A DNA stretch of 64,000 bases from DATMER01 sp034667225 (GTDB lineage: Bacteria; Acidobacteriota; Thermoanaerobaculia; Multivoradales; UBA5704): assembly GCA_034667225.1 (NCBI GenBank), contig JAXDKG010000020.1:240095-304094 (forward strand), written 5' to 3'. The stretch's first letter is position 1. Each line of letters opens with the position of its first letter. The translations under genes and the position numbers were made by a program. Positions 34,479-43,465 of this stretch are shown piece after piece. A model generated the notes under the pieces. The model was not told the DNA's origin. It made no database searches and worked only from the letters and a program-made list of their open reading frames with translations.

Positions 34479-34525
34479 CCAAGGACGACAGGGACATGAC
34501 AGCCGATTGTCCCTGTCGTCCTTGG
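34479..34525. terminator. Perfect 18-bp palindrome between convergent genes
   Basis: CCAAGGACGACAGGGACA at 34479-34496 pairs perfectly with 34508-34525 across an 11-base loop. It lies between the VWA gene and the papain-like protease gene, which converge. It could end both transcripts, but its length and lack of a T-run also fit a mobile palindromic element. Confidence 0.55.
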
Positions 34526-34529
34526 AAAG

Positions 34530-35837
34530 CTAGGCGACGGCCGTTTCGGGCTCCGCCGGTTGAGATTGCTCTCCCAACGCACCCCGGAGCTGCTCGTCGG
34601 TGAGCACCTCAAGGAGCGGGAAAACCTTTTCTTGCTCCTTCGGCGCGCTCACGATCACGTGAATCCCGCTCGCCGGAAGCTCCAAGGTCACCAGCCCTTC
34701 GCGGCGGAACAGCACCAGGCGGGCCGTTTCATGGCGGTCGCCGAAGTCGGAATCCATCTTCCGGATGGCATTGTTAACCCTTTCGGCCATCCAGCGCTCG
34801 CCGATCCACGTGGTGCGCCAGCCTCTCTCGAAGTTCCGGCCGAGCTTCGGAAGAAAGCAGGACTGGGCGAAATAGCGGGGCCGCCCCCCGGCGCCGTGGA
34901 TCTGATGATGCCAGCGGTGGAACTGGACCTGCCCACTCAGGGGGCTCCCGTAGTCGATCTCGGACGGGGGCCGCCAGAGCTGGATCGATTCGAAGAGGAA
35001 GAGCCGCCGCCGCAGGTCGGCCAGCCGGGCTTCCTTCTTTTCGTCGGGCGCGGAGCGGTAGCGGTACCGCCGGTAGCCGTAGGTGGCAAGGGCAAGCTCG
35101 TAGGTCAGGGATGGGTGCGGGGAGGGCGGCGGGTCGAGCGCGAGCTGCGAGATCACCGCCTGCACCGGCGGTAGCGCCGGGCCGTCCGTGCCCTCGACTT
35201 CCTCCGGACCGAGCTCGGCCAGGAACTTTGATGGGCATCCGAAGAAGCGCCGCAGGTAGCCCCTCTGATACTCCAGGCCGACGTAGGACCGCTGCCATTT
35301 GCCGAAGTCCGACTCCTGCAGAGGGTTGGGCCCTCGCATCACTTCATAGGGATACCACTCGGGCGCAAGGGAGAGGGGATCGCTGACGGCGACCTCGGGC
35401 CCGTTCGTGCCCTGGCGCAGACCGAAGATCAGGGCCAGATGCCGAACCCCCGGGTTGTCGTCCCACCAGAGCTCGATCTGGACCGGCCCCCGGGTGATGA
35501 TCTCCCTGGCGAGGGCCTCGTACGACAGCGGCGGGGCCAGCTCTGCGCCGAAGCCGTAGGAGCGCCAGAGAGCCACCATATCCTCCGGGCTCGGGATGCG
35601 GCGGTCGGTCGCATCCGGAGAGATATCGTGGTCCAATTGAAACTTCGCCACGATCTCCTTCTGGTCCACGTAGGACCCGAAGCAACTGAGCGCGTTGCTC
35701 AGGCAGGCTCCCCAGCACCAGTCGGGCTGCTCCTGGTCCTCGTGATCGATGGCCCAGGCGAAGCTGTCCCGGGCATTCTGAGGGGTAGGGTCGAATTTCA
35801 GGGGCCGGATCTCGGCCTGGGTGCGTTGCAGCGACAT
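34530..35837 (-). CDS. Papain-like cysteine protease (C39/AvrRpt2-like N-terminal domain)
   Basis: A 435-residue protein, ATG at 35837 chosen because the gene upstream ends at 35840 (2-base gap). The first 160 residues look like a papain-like protease: PDWCWGACLSNALSCFG (Cys41 before Trp, with another Cys45), His132 in VRHLALIFG and Asp152 in AVSDPLS. No signal peptide, so it acts in the cytoplasm unless carried. The C-terminal half (about 200-435) has no motif I recognise; LVTLELPASGIHVIVSAPKE near the end looks like a beta domain. Third gene of the TPR-CHAT operon. Confidence 0.7.
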   Translation of the reverse strand: MSLQRTQAEIRPLKFDPTPQNARDSFAWAIDHEDQEQPDWCWGACLSNALSCFGSYVDQKEIVAKFQLDHDISPDATDRRIPSPEDMVALWRSYGFGAELAPPLSYEALAREIITRGPVQIELWWDDNPGVRHLALIFGLRQGTNGPEVAVSDPLSLAPEWYPYEVMRGPNPLQESDFGKWQRSYVGLEYQRGYLRRFFGCPSKFLAELGPEEVEGTDGPALPPVQAVISQLALDPPPSPHPSLTYELALATYGYRRYRYRSAPDEKKEARLADLRRRLFLFESIQLWRPPSEIDYGSPLSGQVQFHRWHHQIHGAGGRPRYFAQSCFLPKLGRNFERGWRTTWIGERWMAERVNNAIRKMDSDFGDRHETARLVLFRREGLVTLELPASGIHVIVSAPKEQEKVFPLLEVLTDEQLRGALGEQSQPAEPETAVA

Positions 35838-35839
35838 GG

Positions 35840-36823
35840 TCAGCCTCCAAACCCGGGATAGACGGGAGGTTCGCACGGTCTCGCGCTGCCGCCGCCGCCG
35901 GTGCCTCCGCGGTACGGCAGGGCCACATCGTCGGGACCCATCGCGTTCCAGACGGGGGAGAGCCTGTAGAAAATGACGAAGTCGGTGTCGCCCTGGGTCG
36001 GGGAGCCGGGAGGAACGCCGAAGCCCAGGATCTGCTCTAGCTCCCGGTTGAACACCCTCACCTCGATCACCCTCTCACCGCTCTCGTTGGTGGGGCAACC
36101 ATCATAGGTGCCCACGACGAGCTGCTTCCGGTCTCCGTTGCTGTCGGTGAGGGTGAGCATCGTCTGCTCCTGCTCCACGGGGACCCGCAGGCGGAAGCTC
36201 CGGGCCAGGGCCTGCTGGAAAAGGATGTCGCCCGCATTCGAGCTCCTCCGGAACTCGTATGGAACGGGATGATTGTTGACGTCGCGGTGCACATCGGTGG
36301 TCTCCAGCGTGCCCCGGTCCAGCCGCACCACGCCTGCGAGACTGTTGGAGGGGCGCAGGGTGTCCTGGTCGAGGAGGTCGCGATGCAAGGGGACACCCCC
36401 GACCGCGCACCTGTCGATCGCAGGCACCCACTTGATGTCGTGCAGCTCGTCGGGATTGCCGACGTTGGGGAGCTCACCCAGCAAACCGTTCGAACGCACC
36501 GCGAAGGCGGGGGCGGCCCCGGAATCAATCTCCAGGATTTCCCGGTCCAACTGGAAGAGCAGGTCGCTCTGACCTCCAACCGGCTGCGTAAGCTGCAGGC
36601 GCGCGTCCTTGGTGGAATTCGGCCGCACCGCGCGGGAGTCGGCCATCAGCACCGCCTGATGCGGCGGGATCGAGAACCGCCTATCCGCCTTCTGGATCGT
36701 CGCACCTCTCTCCAGAGCAGGCATTACCACGAGCCATTCGTCGGCCGGGGTCGGGTCGTCCACATCCTTGCGCGGCACCAGGGCTGTCAAGCCAGAAAAA
36801 CTCAAGCGAAGCTCGAAACTCAT
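35840..36823 (-). CDS. Unknown protein between CHAT and papain-like proteases
   Basis: A 327-residue protein I do not recognise. It begins MSFELRLSFSGLTALVPRKD without a signal peptide, is predicted mostly beta, and ends in a flexible Gly/Pro tail (RGGTGGGGSARPCEPP, then VYPGFGG). A good ribosome site (GGAGG) precedes the ATG; the CHAT gene stop is 19 bases upstream and the papain-like gene starts 2 bases downstream. Being squeezed between two putative proteases, it is a candidate substrate, inhibitor or scaffold; the glycine-rich tail is an attractive cleavage site. This is inference from position. Confidence 0.6.
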   Translation of the reverse strand: MSFELRLSFSGLTALVPRKDVDDPTPADEWLVVMPALERGATIQKADRRFSIPPHQAVLMADSRAVRPNSTKDARLQLTQPVGGQSDLLFQLDREILEIDSGAAPAFAVRSNGLLGELPNVGNPDELHDIKWVPAIDRCAVGGVPLHRDLLDQDTLRPSNSLAGVVRLDRGTLETTDVHRDVNNHPVPYEFRRSSNAGDILFQQALARSFRLRVPVEQEQTMLTLTDSNGDRKQLVVGTYDGCPTNESGERVIEVRVFNRELEQILGFGVPPGSPTQGDTDFVIFYRLSPVWNAMGPDDVALPYRGGTGGGGSARPCEPPVYPGFGG

Positions 36824-36842
36824 TTACTGATCCTCCTTCGCT

Positions 36843-39800
36843 TCACTTGGACGGACGCGAGCCGAGGATTATCACGTAGGGCCAACTGGGAGGCGTCCAG
36901 GTCTTGGCGCCCGACCGCGACCGGAGGACCTCCCTTTGAGCGCTGCGCAGGCTGGCCGCCGCATCCTGTCCCGCGGCCAGCTCGCGATAGAAAACCTGGA
37001 AAAGCCTCGCGCTCTCCTCGTCGTCGACGGCGTGCAGGGTGGCGATGACCCGGTCCGCTCCCGCGCTCAGGAAGCTGCGGGCGAGGGTGAGCCCCGACTG
37101 CCACGAGACGACCGGCCCGCCGGCCGAAGAGCAGGCCGAGAGCACCACCAGGCTGGTTCCGGCCAATTTCAGATCGAGGACGTCCCGGGCGGTGAGCAGG
37201 CCCTCCCCGTTGCCGTCTCCGGTGGCCAGGACCAGGGCGGCGGAGCCCGGTCCCCGCCCAAGCGACAGGGCATGGCCGGCCACGTGGATCACATCCGCTC
37301 CCACCGCCTGCTCGCGGAAGCGTCCGGGAGTCGCGTCGGGACCAAGCAGGAGCACCGTATCCGGTCCCAGGGAGGCAGCCGCATCCCGGGCCTCCTGCTC
37401 CGCAAACCGCAGCGGATCGAGCCCCAGCAGACCTGCGTGCGTCGGCTGCGGATTGCCTACCACCAGGGCGCGGCGTCGCGCTCCCGGATTTTCGGGTGGA
37501 CCGTCCTCCCTCTGCAGGGCCGAAGCGCAAGGCAGCATCTCCAAGAGGTAGGTCTCGGCCAGATATCGGCCGGATGGATCGAGGAGCCCGGCGAAGGGCA
37601 CCCGATCGAGGCCGGGGCTGGGGACGATCAGGAGGCGGCGCAGAGGGCGCAAAGGCTCCGCGAGAGGAAAGATCAATCGCCGGTAGAGCTCCCGCGAGAG
37701 CGCTTCCCAGGTCCTGGCATCCGGTGCCCGGCCGAGACGGTCGGTCAGGTCGGCGACCTCCGCGGTGTTCCCCAGCGAAAAGAATCTGCGGCCGGTCGGG
37801 GTCAGCACCCAGGCCACGATACGATCCCCCGCCAAACCATAGGACAGGAGCGCAGTTTCCGGCGGCAGCGCTTGGCTCCACTGGTCAATGGCATTCTCTG
37901 GCAAGACGAGCTCCCGCGGCTTGCCCGACGCCAGGAGCGACTTGGCATGCTCGGCGTAAAGCAGCGCCTTCCAGGGCGAGGCGAGCTCCCTCACGTGCAG
38001 GTCGACCACCTCCTGGTAGACGTCTGCGTTCTGCCGCAGAAAGGAGAGGCGGTCCGGCTCCGAGACGCCGCCCTCCTCATCCTCGGCGAGCTGCCGGACG
38101 ACTTCGTCGTAGGTGGCGATGGCCTTCTCGAGGTCCGCGGCGGCTTCCTCGACGCGCCCCATCTTCCTCAGCGCTTCGGCCCGGGTCTTCAACGCAACAA
38201 GCCGGGCGACGCGCTCTCCCTTCTGCCCGAAGAGGTCCGCGGCGTCCCCCAGCGAAGCCACGGCGGCCTCCGGATTTGTCCGTGCGGCGAGCACGCCCTG
38301 GACCAGGTGGATCTCCGCTTCGAGCCTGGCGCTCTCCGAGGGATCTTCCACCTCCCTGGCCAGCCTCTCCGCGTCGCGGAGGTCCTCCTGCGCAGGCTCC
38401 TGGAGATCATCGATGCCGAGGAAGTAGGCGCGCCAGAGATGGGCGTTCGCCTGCAATCTGGGCGGCACGCCCGCCGCGTGATCGAGAGCGCTGCTCTGCG
38501 CATAGAGGGCCAGGTTCGGCCGGCCCTGCTCGTCGGCGATGCCGGCAAAGAGGTTGAGCGCGAAGAACAGCGGGTCCGCGGCGCCGGTCCGGTAGGCTTC
38601 GAGCAGCGCCCCTCTCGCGAACTGCCACGCCGGCTCCCCCTGACCCAGTTGAGCGTAGGCCTCCGCCAGCATCATGCGGACCGAGAGCACGAGCCCGCCA
38701 GCCCGGATCCGCTCGAACGCCTGATCCGCCTGGCGGTAGTGGCGCAGGGCTTCGAAAGGCCGCCCGTCGGCCATGGCCATGCGCCCCAGGGTCCAATGGG
38801 CGTAGCCCAGGGGCCAGTGATAGCTCCGCTTTCCGGCATCCGGGACGAGATGCGACAGCTCCTTTCTCGCCGCGTCGACCTCGCCCGAGGCATTGAGCGC
38901 GACGGCCCGGTAGACCTGGGCGATCATTCCCAGCGCCAGCCCCGGCGCCGGCACCTTGCAGGACCCCTCTTCGCTCGGCCGCAGCCGGATCTCCGCTTCG
39001 CGGAACTCCCTCTTCCGGTAGGCGTCGAAGCCGCTCCGAAGCCTCCGGACGCCCTCGGCCATCTCCTGGCCGCACCCCGCGGCGCCTGCGGCGAGACCGT
39101 GACGCATCTGGCGGACGATGTCCTCCAGGAGCCGGTCTCCGGTGGTCTTCCGGACTCCGTCCGCGAGCTGTTCGAGCCCCGGCCACCAGGCTGCCCCTTC
39201 GATCGGGCCGGACTCCACCCAGCGCGGGAGGAGCTCGCTGACCACGAGATCGACGGCGAGATGAGGATTGTCCCGGGACCAGCGGCCGAGCTCCTCCCGC
39301 CTGCCGTTCCGGAGGGCGTCATCCAGGGCGTCAGCGGACTCCTCCCGGGAAGGCGCGGCCGGCGGCACCCGGAGAGCTTCGGCCCGCTGCAGGGCCTCCG
39401 CGCGCCACTCCGGGTCCTCCTCCAGCGGAGCGCAGCGCCTCCAACCCTCAATGGCCAGCTCGCGCAGGCCCAACTCCCCGAGAGCGAAGGCGCGGTTGAA
39501 GCAGGCGCGGGGGTTCCCTGGCTCGATCTCCAAGGCCCGCTCCGAAGAATCCAGGGCATCCACGAAGCTGGTTGCCGAGCCCTGCACCCAGCCCGCGGTG
39601 AGCTGCGCCGCCGCCAGGTCCACGAGCGGGTCCGCTTTGCGAGGCGCCCTCCTCGCGGCCGCTTCAAGGCGGGAGACGATCGGCTCCAGGCGGTCGCCCT
39701 TGCGGTTCAGGAGGAGACGCGCGAGGGCCGTGCGCCGCTCCGCGTCCTCTCCTCCCCGCAGCACGGATGCGAGCTGCCGCGGTTCCATCGAACGCGAGAT

Positions 39801-40028
39801 CTCCTCCGGAGTCCGGCAATAGCCAGCCGCCCCGGCGGGCGCCGGAGCACACGGAGACCAGCGATCGTCGATGCTGATCCGGGCGAGGAGGATCCGCTCC
39901 TTCGCCAGCTCTCTGAGGGCAGCCTCTCCGCCGGAGGGTCGGTGCGGAAGGAAGAGGGCGACTCCCGCCATCAGGACGACAATCGCCACGAGAGCCCCGG
40001 CGGTCCTCGAAAGGCGAGGTGGTGTCAT
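36843..40028 (-). CDS. TPR-CHAT caspase-like protease, membrane-anchored
   Basis: A 1061-residue protein. One transmembrane helix at about residues 10-28 (TAGALVAIVVLMAGVALFL) suggests that it is anchored with its bulk on one side. Residues about 100-700 are helical repeats of TPR type. The C-terminal CHAT domain carries the caspase-like dyad: His919 in VIHVAGHAL and Cys966 in VLSACSSAGG, then TLARSFLSAGADRVIATLHAVDD. CHAT proteases are activated by partner signals in several bacterial systems, including type III-E CRISPR (where TPR-CHAT cleaves a partner protein); no CRISPR is visible here. First gene of a three-gene operon with the unknown protein and the papain-like protease. Confidence 0.85.
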   Translation of the reverse strand: MTPPRLSRTAGALVAIVVLMAGVALFLPHRPSGGEAALRELAKERILLARISIDDRWSPCAPAPAGAAGYCRTPEEISRSMEPRQLASVLRGGEDAERRTALARLLLNRKGDRLEPIVSRLEAAARRAPRKADPLVDLAAAQLTAGWVQGSATSFVDALDSSERALEIEPGNPRACFNRAFALGELGLRELAIEGWRRCAPLEEDPEWRAEALQRAEALRVPPAAPSREESADALDDALRNGRREELGRWSRDNPHLAVDLVVSELLPRWVESGPIEGAAWWPGLEQLADGVRKTTGDRLLEDIVRQMRHGLAAGAAGCGQEMAEGVRRLRSGFDAYRKREFREAEIRLRPSEEGSCKVPAPGLALGMIAQVYRAVALNASGEVDAARKELSHLVPDAGKRSYHWPLGYAHWTLGRMAMADGRPFEALRHYRQADQAFERIRAGGLVLSVRMMLAEAYAQLGQGEPAWQFARGALLEAYRTGAADPLFFALNLFAGIADEQGRPNLALYAQSSALDHAAGVPPRLQANAHLWRAYFLGIDDLQEPAQEDLRDAERLAREVEDPSESARLEAEIHLVQGVLAARTNPEAAVASLGDAADLFGQKGERVARLVALKTRAEALRKMGRVEEAAADLEKAIATYDEVVRQLAEDEEGGVSEPDRLSFLRQNADVYQEVVDLHVRELASPWKALLYAEHAKSLLASGKPRELVLPENAIDQWSQALPPETALLSYGLAGDRIVAWVLTPTGRRFFSLGNTAEVADLTDRLGRAPDARTWEALSRELYRRLIFPLAEPLRPLRRLLIVPSPGLDRVPFAGLLDPSGRYLAETYLLEMLPCASALQREDGPPENPGARRRALVVGNPQPTHAGLLGLDPLRFAEQEARDAAASLGPDTVLLLGPDATPGRFREQAVGADVIHVAGHALSLGRGPGSAALVLATGDGNGEGLLTARDVLDLKLAGTSLVVLSACSSAGGPVVSWQSGLTLARSFLSAGADRVIATLHAVDDEESARLFQVFYRELAAGQDAAASLRSAQREVLRSRSGAKTWTPPSWPYVIILGSRPSK

Positions 40029-40134
40029 CGTCCGGCGATTCTACCGGCCCTTGCCGGCTTGAAGCCCCCTACCCCGAGGGGTAGTGCCACGACTACCCCG
40101 GAAGACGTTGCCGGGGCGCCGGGCGGATGTCAAT

Positions 40135-40497
40135 CTAGCGCTGTCTTCTCAATCCAGGTCGATGCCCCTTCTCTCCGGTTGGTCGCGGGAGCGGGGGCTC
40201 CCATCGGTAGCGCTCGAGATCGAGGCGGCCGCGCTCGTCGAACTCGACGCCTTCCTCCTCCAGGAGGTGCCGCTGGTATCCGTCCCACCCGGGCATGGCG
40301 CGCGGGCTCACTTCTCCTTTTGAATTGACTACCCGGTGCCAGGGGAGATCCGAGCCCTCCGGGAGCGAGTGGAGCGCGTATCCCACCTGCCGCGCCGCGC
40401 GGCCGAGCCCGGCCAGGGCCGCGACCTGGCCATAGGTCGTGACCCGGCCTTCCGGGATCCGCTCGACGACGGCATAGATGCGCTCGTAATTGGTCAC
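40135..40497 (-). CDS. Alkyltransferase-like (ATL/MGMT family) protein
   Basis: A 120-residue MGMT-like DNA-binding domain. The helix-turn-helix and arginine finger region is present (EGRVTTYGQVAALAGLGRAARQVG). The active-site motif PCHRV of true O6-methylguanine transferases is PWHRVVN, so the nucleophilic Cys is replaced by Trp, as in ATL proteins that flag bulky O6-alkylguanine for nucleotide excision repair. Monocistronic. Confidence 0.9.
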   Translation of the reverse strand: MTNYERIYAVVERIPEGRVTTYGQVAALAGLGRAARQVGYALHSLPEGSDLPWHRVVNSKGEVSPRAMPGWDGYQRHLLEEEGVEFDERGRLDLERYRWEPPLPRPTGEKGHRPGLRRQR

Positions 40498-40526
40498 CGG
40501 CCCTGGATTCTAGGCGAAGCCCGGCA

Positions 40527-42155
40527 TCAGCTACTGCCCGAGAGCCGCCAAAAGCCGGTGATCTGCGCCGCGGGCACGTCCGGACCGACCGGGCCCCGGC
40601 CCCAGAAGAAGTCGTTGTAATTCACCAACCCTCCCGGTCCGATCACTCCCATCGAGGCCCAAACCACCTCCGCCGGCTGATCGTCGATCGACGTCTGGGC
40701 CCAGGCCGACACCACCTTTTGAGGACTCTTGAGATACTCGGCGTAGATCCCGCCATGCACGGCGCTGTGATACGACACCGTATGGAAACTGTTGATCTGG
40801 TGGAGGCCCTGGAAGGTCGGACCCCAGCGCTGCCACCACCGCTGACCGCCAGACTCCTCAGCCAGAATCAGACAGGTGAACAGGCTCATCCATTCGGCGT
40901 CGCGGTTCCCCCAGCGGGCATCCGCGTGCTCCACCGAGGTATCGTCGATCGACGAGCAGCCGCTCAAGCTGAACCCCTCCGGCGAGCCGTGTCCCTGCCA
41001 GTAGGCCATATCGACGTCGTCAACCCAATTCGAGTCGTGGCCCGCGAGCGACGGCTCCTTCCAATCGTCCTCCCAGGCATTCGCGTCGAGCCAACTGAAC
41101 GCCACCGGCACGCCGCCGGAAGCCATGTGGCTGTTGAAGGCGCCGACATTGATCCCCGTCGAGGGCAACCCCGAGCACGGTCCGGTCCCCTCGCTGCCGA
41201 CCTCGATGGGATTGGCCGCGAGAGCCATGGCCGATGCCCTGCGAGCCGGTTGGGCCACCGGGAGGGCAGGCCGCCTCGCATTGACCGCGGCCGGCACGAA
41301 GAAAACCTGCGCTGAAGCACCGTTCTCGTCCACCAGCCGGCAGCGATAGCTGGGCTCCAACCTCGTGACCTTCGCAGCCAGGGCCGGAGCGTAATAAGCG
41401 AGATCCGCGGCCGCCACCTTGCTCCGGGACCCGCCAGGGGTATGCGACCACTCGGCGCAACGTTGGCGGCCCTTGTCCGGATCGAGCACGGCGATCTTGC
41501 CGGCCGGGGCGAACCGCCGGACGGCATAAGCCAGTTGGGTCACCTTGCCGTCGGGACCGTAAGCCACGCGGACCTTCGCGCCCGGGCCTTGCAGAGGCAA
41601 ACCGCCGAGAGTGAAGCGATAGGAAACCGCCGTATCCAGGGCCTGGTCTGCCAGCCTCTTGCCCTGGGCGTCGACCGCTTCGAACCGGGTATGACTGGCA
41701 TCGGGCGAAGCTCCCTCAGGGAGGAGCCCCGCCGTCCGCAGGGCCTTCTCGGTGGCGGCCAGAGCCTCCTTGGGATCGCGGACGCGCAAGCGGCCGATTG
41801 CCTCCAGATCGAGCCGCTCCAAGAGCACTTTGTCCCTCTCGCCCTCCTCCCGCTTGACCTCCTTGGCCGGAAGGGCCACGGTGGGAAGCGCGAGGAAGCT
41901 CGTGGGATCGACGTACCTGACCACACCCGCGCTGTTGCGGACGACCTGTCCGAGGCCGAACGCCTTCTGCAAGCGGGCCGACTCGGCGCCGGTCAGTCCG
42001 GCCTTGGAGACGGTGAAGACCGGGAGGGTTCTCTGCGCAGGCTGACCCTGCACGGGCAGGACCGCTGCGAGAACCACTCCGAGGACGAAAACCGCGCTGG
42101 CGGCGAGCCACAACCAGCGACGGTCACGGCGAGGCAATGCTGATTTCGATCGCAT
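40527..42155 (-). CDS. Large secreted protein, DUF6345-like C-terminal domain
   Basis: A 542-residue protein with a signal peptide or N-terminal anchor (WLWLAASAVFVLGVVLAAVL). The middle (about 40-260) is an unremarkable alpha/beta region. The C-terminal half has clusters of His, Trp and Cys: DSNWVDDVDMAYWQGHGSPE, SLFTCLILAEESGGQRWWQR, GLHQINSFHTVSYHSAVHGG. The Cys-His layout (WQGHGSP then LFTC) is reminiscent of caspase-fold C13/C25-like peptidases, and the family may be DUF6345. Both assignments are tentative. Monocistronic. Confidence 0.62.
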   Translation of the reverse strand: MRSKSALPRRDRRWLWLAASAVFVLGVVLAAVLPVQGQPAQRTLPVFTVSKAGLTGAESARLQKAFGLGQVVRNSAGVVRYVDPTSFLALPTVALPAKEVKREEGERDKVLLERLDLEAIGRLRVRDPKEALAATEKALRTAGLLPEGASPDASHTRFEAVDAQGKRLADQALDTAVSYRFTLGGLPLQGPGAKVRVAYGPDGKVTQLAYAVRRFAPAGKIAVLDPDKGRQRCAEWSHTPGGSRSKVAAADLAYYAPALAAKVTRLEPSYRCRLVDENGASAQVFFVPAAVNARRPALPVAQPARRASAMALAANPIEVGSEGTGPCSGLPSTGINVGAFNSHMASGGVPVAFSWLDANAWEDDWKEPSLAGHDSNWVDDVDMAYWQGHGSPEGFSLSGCSSIDDTSVEHADARWGNRDAEWMSLFTCLILAEESGGQRWWQRWGPTFQGLHQINSFHTVSYHSAVHGGIYAEYLKSPQKVVSAWAQTSIDDQPAEVVWASMGVIGPGGLVNYNDFFWGRGPVGPDVPAAQITGFWRLSGSS

Positions 42156-42242
42156 GGAAATCTCCTTTCATGTCGTCACTCAGGCGCACGACACGTCCGG
42201 AGAGTTACAGAGGGCTCGCAATTGCCAGTCAGAAGCGCGGGC

Positions 42243-42758
42243 TCACTCGCGTCTCGGCTCGGGCCTCCTTGGCTCGGGGCGATCATCCCGCGGGACATGC
42301 CCGCGCTTGTAGACCATGACCACTCGTATAAATTCGATCACTACGCCGCCATCCTGGTTGTAACCCGTGGTCCTGAGCCGCACGATGCCCATGTGCGGAC
42401 GCGAGCGGGACTCGCGCGTTTCGAGCACCTCGCTCTGCGCGTAGAGTGTGTCCCCCTCGAAGAGCGGATTCGGCAACCGCACCTCGTCCCAGCCCAGATT
42501 GATCGCATTCAGGGAGATGTCCGTGACCGACAAACCCGTGGCGATGGCCAGCGTCAACGTCGAATCCACCAGCGGCCGGCCCCACTCCGTGCGGGCTGCA
42601 TAAGCGGCATCGAAATGGATTGGATTGTTGTTGACGGTCAGCAGGGTGAACCAGATGTTGTCCGTCTGCGTGATCGTCCGCCCGAGCGGGTGACGGTAGA
42701 CGTCCCCCACCTCGAAGTCCTCGAACACGCGCCCCTGCCAACCTTCCTTGAGAGCCAT
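42243..42758 (-). CDS. MaoC-like hotdog-fold hydratase
   Basis: A 171-residue MaoC dehydratase-type protein. The hydratase motif is visible as TLLTVNNNPIHFDAAYAART (the D/N-x4-H hydratase-2 pattern), with VDSTLTLAIATGLSVTD and GDTLYAQSEVLETRESRSRP after it. Members hydrate enoyl-CoA or mesaconyl-CoA-type substrates. No CoA ligase or other fatty acid gene is adjacent. The stop at 42243 leaves 87 bases before the start of the next minus-strand gene. Confidence 0.87.
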   Translation of the reverse strand: MALKEGWQGRVFEDFEVGDVYRHPLGRTITQTDNIWFTLLTVNNNPIHFDAAYAARTEWGRPLVDSTLTLAIATGLSVTDISLNAINLGWDEVRLPNPLFEGDTLYAQSEVLETRESRSRPHMGIVRLRTTGYNQDGGVVIEFIRVVMVYKRGHVPRDDRPEPRRPEPRRE

Positions 42759-42818
42759 GGCAGGGACGATTCTACCGTCTCATCGTCCGATCAGGGCATT
42801 CCGCGCCTCAAAGCTCCC

Positions 42819-43040
42819 TCAGCCCTTCGGACTCCGTCTCCACGTAGGAAACTCCTCATCAAGAGGCGCCCACTTGGACAAGACCTCAAGGAGAGACGGC
42901 CGGGGCATTGGCTCTACGATCAGCCGATTCCCTTCTTTGCGGAGCAATGCCTCGCTACCGGGGAGCTCGAGGTCTCGCGGTATACGGATTGCCTAGTTGC
43001 GCCCATTTCGGAACAGGCGCACGATTCGTTCGGTCTGCAC
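42819..43040 (-). pseudogene. VapB-type antitoxin gene broken by an amber codon
   Basis: Read from a GTG at 43040 (GGGAGG five bases upstream) the frame encodes VQTERIVRLFRNGRN, then TAG (42995-42993), then AIRIPRDLELPGSEALLRKE and a tail LIVEPMPRPSLLEVLSKWAP ending at TGA 42821-42819. In VapB antitoxins the residue at the TAG is the Gln of GRSQAVRIP, so a single CAG-to-TAG change explains the break. The rest of the frame is unspoiled, which suggests a recent mutation, suppression or a sequencing error. No VapC (PIN) gene follows; the MaoC gene does. Confidence 0.78.
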
Positions 43041-43225
43041 GGCGTCCTCCCGGCCGCCGGGGCGGCCTATGCCATGCATAGGCTAGCATACAGCTGCACC
43101 CACCTTCAGTGCCCCCAAGGGGCACATCGATCAGCGTTGCTACATCTGCGACGGCAGGAGGCAGCAGCCTGGGGCGCGAGCCCCGCGACGGCAGTCAGTG
43201 GCTCGAAGGATGATAATCTGATGGC

Positions 43226-43465
43226 ATGAACTGGCGTGACCACATCCATGCGGATCCCGAGATCCTTGCCGGCAAGCCCGTGGTGAAGGGTACCCGTCTC
43301 GCGGTTGAATTCCTCCTCGGCCTTCTTGGCGCCGGCTGGACTCAGGAGCAGATCCTGGCGAACTATCCCAGCCTGACTCCTGAAGGTCTGCAGGCGGTCT
43401 TCGCCTTTGCCGCGGACTCGCTCCAGGACGAGAGCCTCTATTCCCTTCGTCTCCGGACCGCATAG
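43226..43465 (+). CDS. DUF433 antitoxin
   Basis: A 79-residue DUF433 protein: RDHIHADPEILAGKPVVKGT and the helical tail QEQILANYPSLTPEGLQAVF are diagnostic. These are antitoxins with a helix-turn-helix that usually precede DUF5615 PIN-like toxin genes. Here the next gene starts directly after the stop (TAG then ATG with no gap), so the pair is translationally coupled. Full length. Confidence 0.88.
   Translation: MNWRDHIHADPEILAGKPVVKGTRLAVEFLLGLLGAGWTQEQILANYPSLTPEGLQAVFAFAADSLQDESLYSLRLRTA

Noticed and set aside
36843..40028. Type III-E CRISPR TPR-CHAT (Craspase) component
   Set aside because: The TPR plus CHAT layout is similar, but there is no gRAMP/Cas7-11 or CRISPR array, and this protein has a transmembrane anchor.
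36936..40328. 1130-codon open frame on the plus strand opposite the CHAT gene
   Set aside because: It is the GC-rich antisense shadow of a gene with clear TPR and CHAT motifs; its translation is low-complexity Arg/Gly/Pro-rich and matches nothing.
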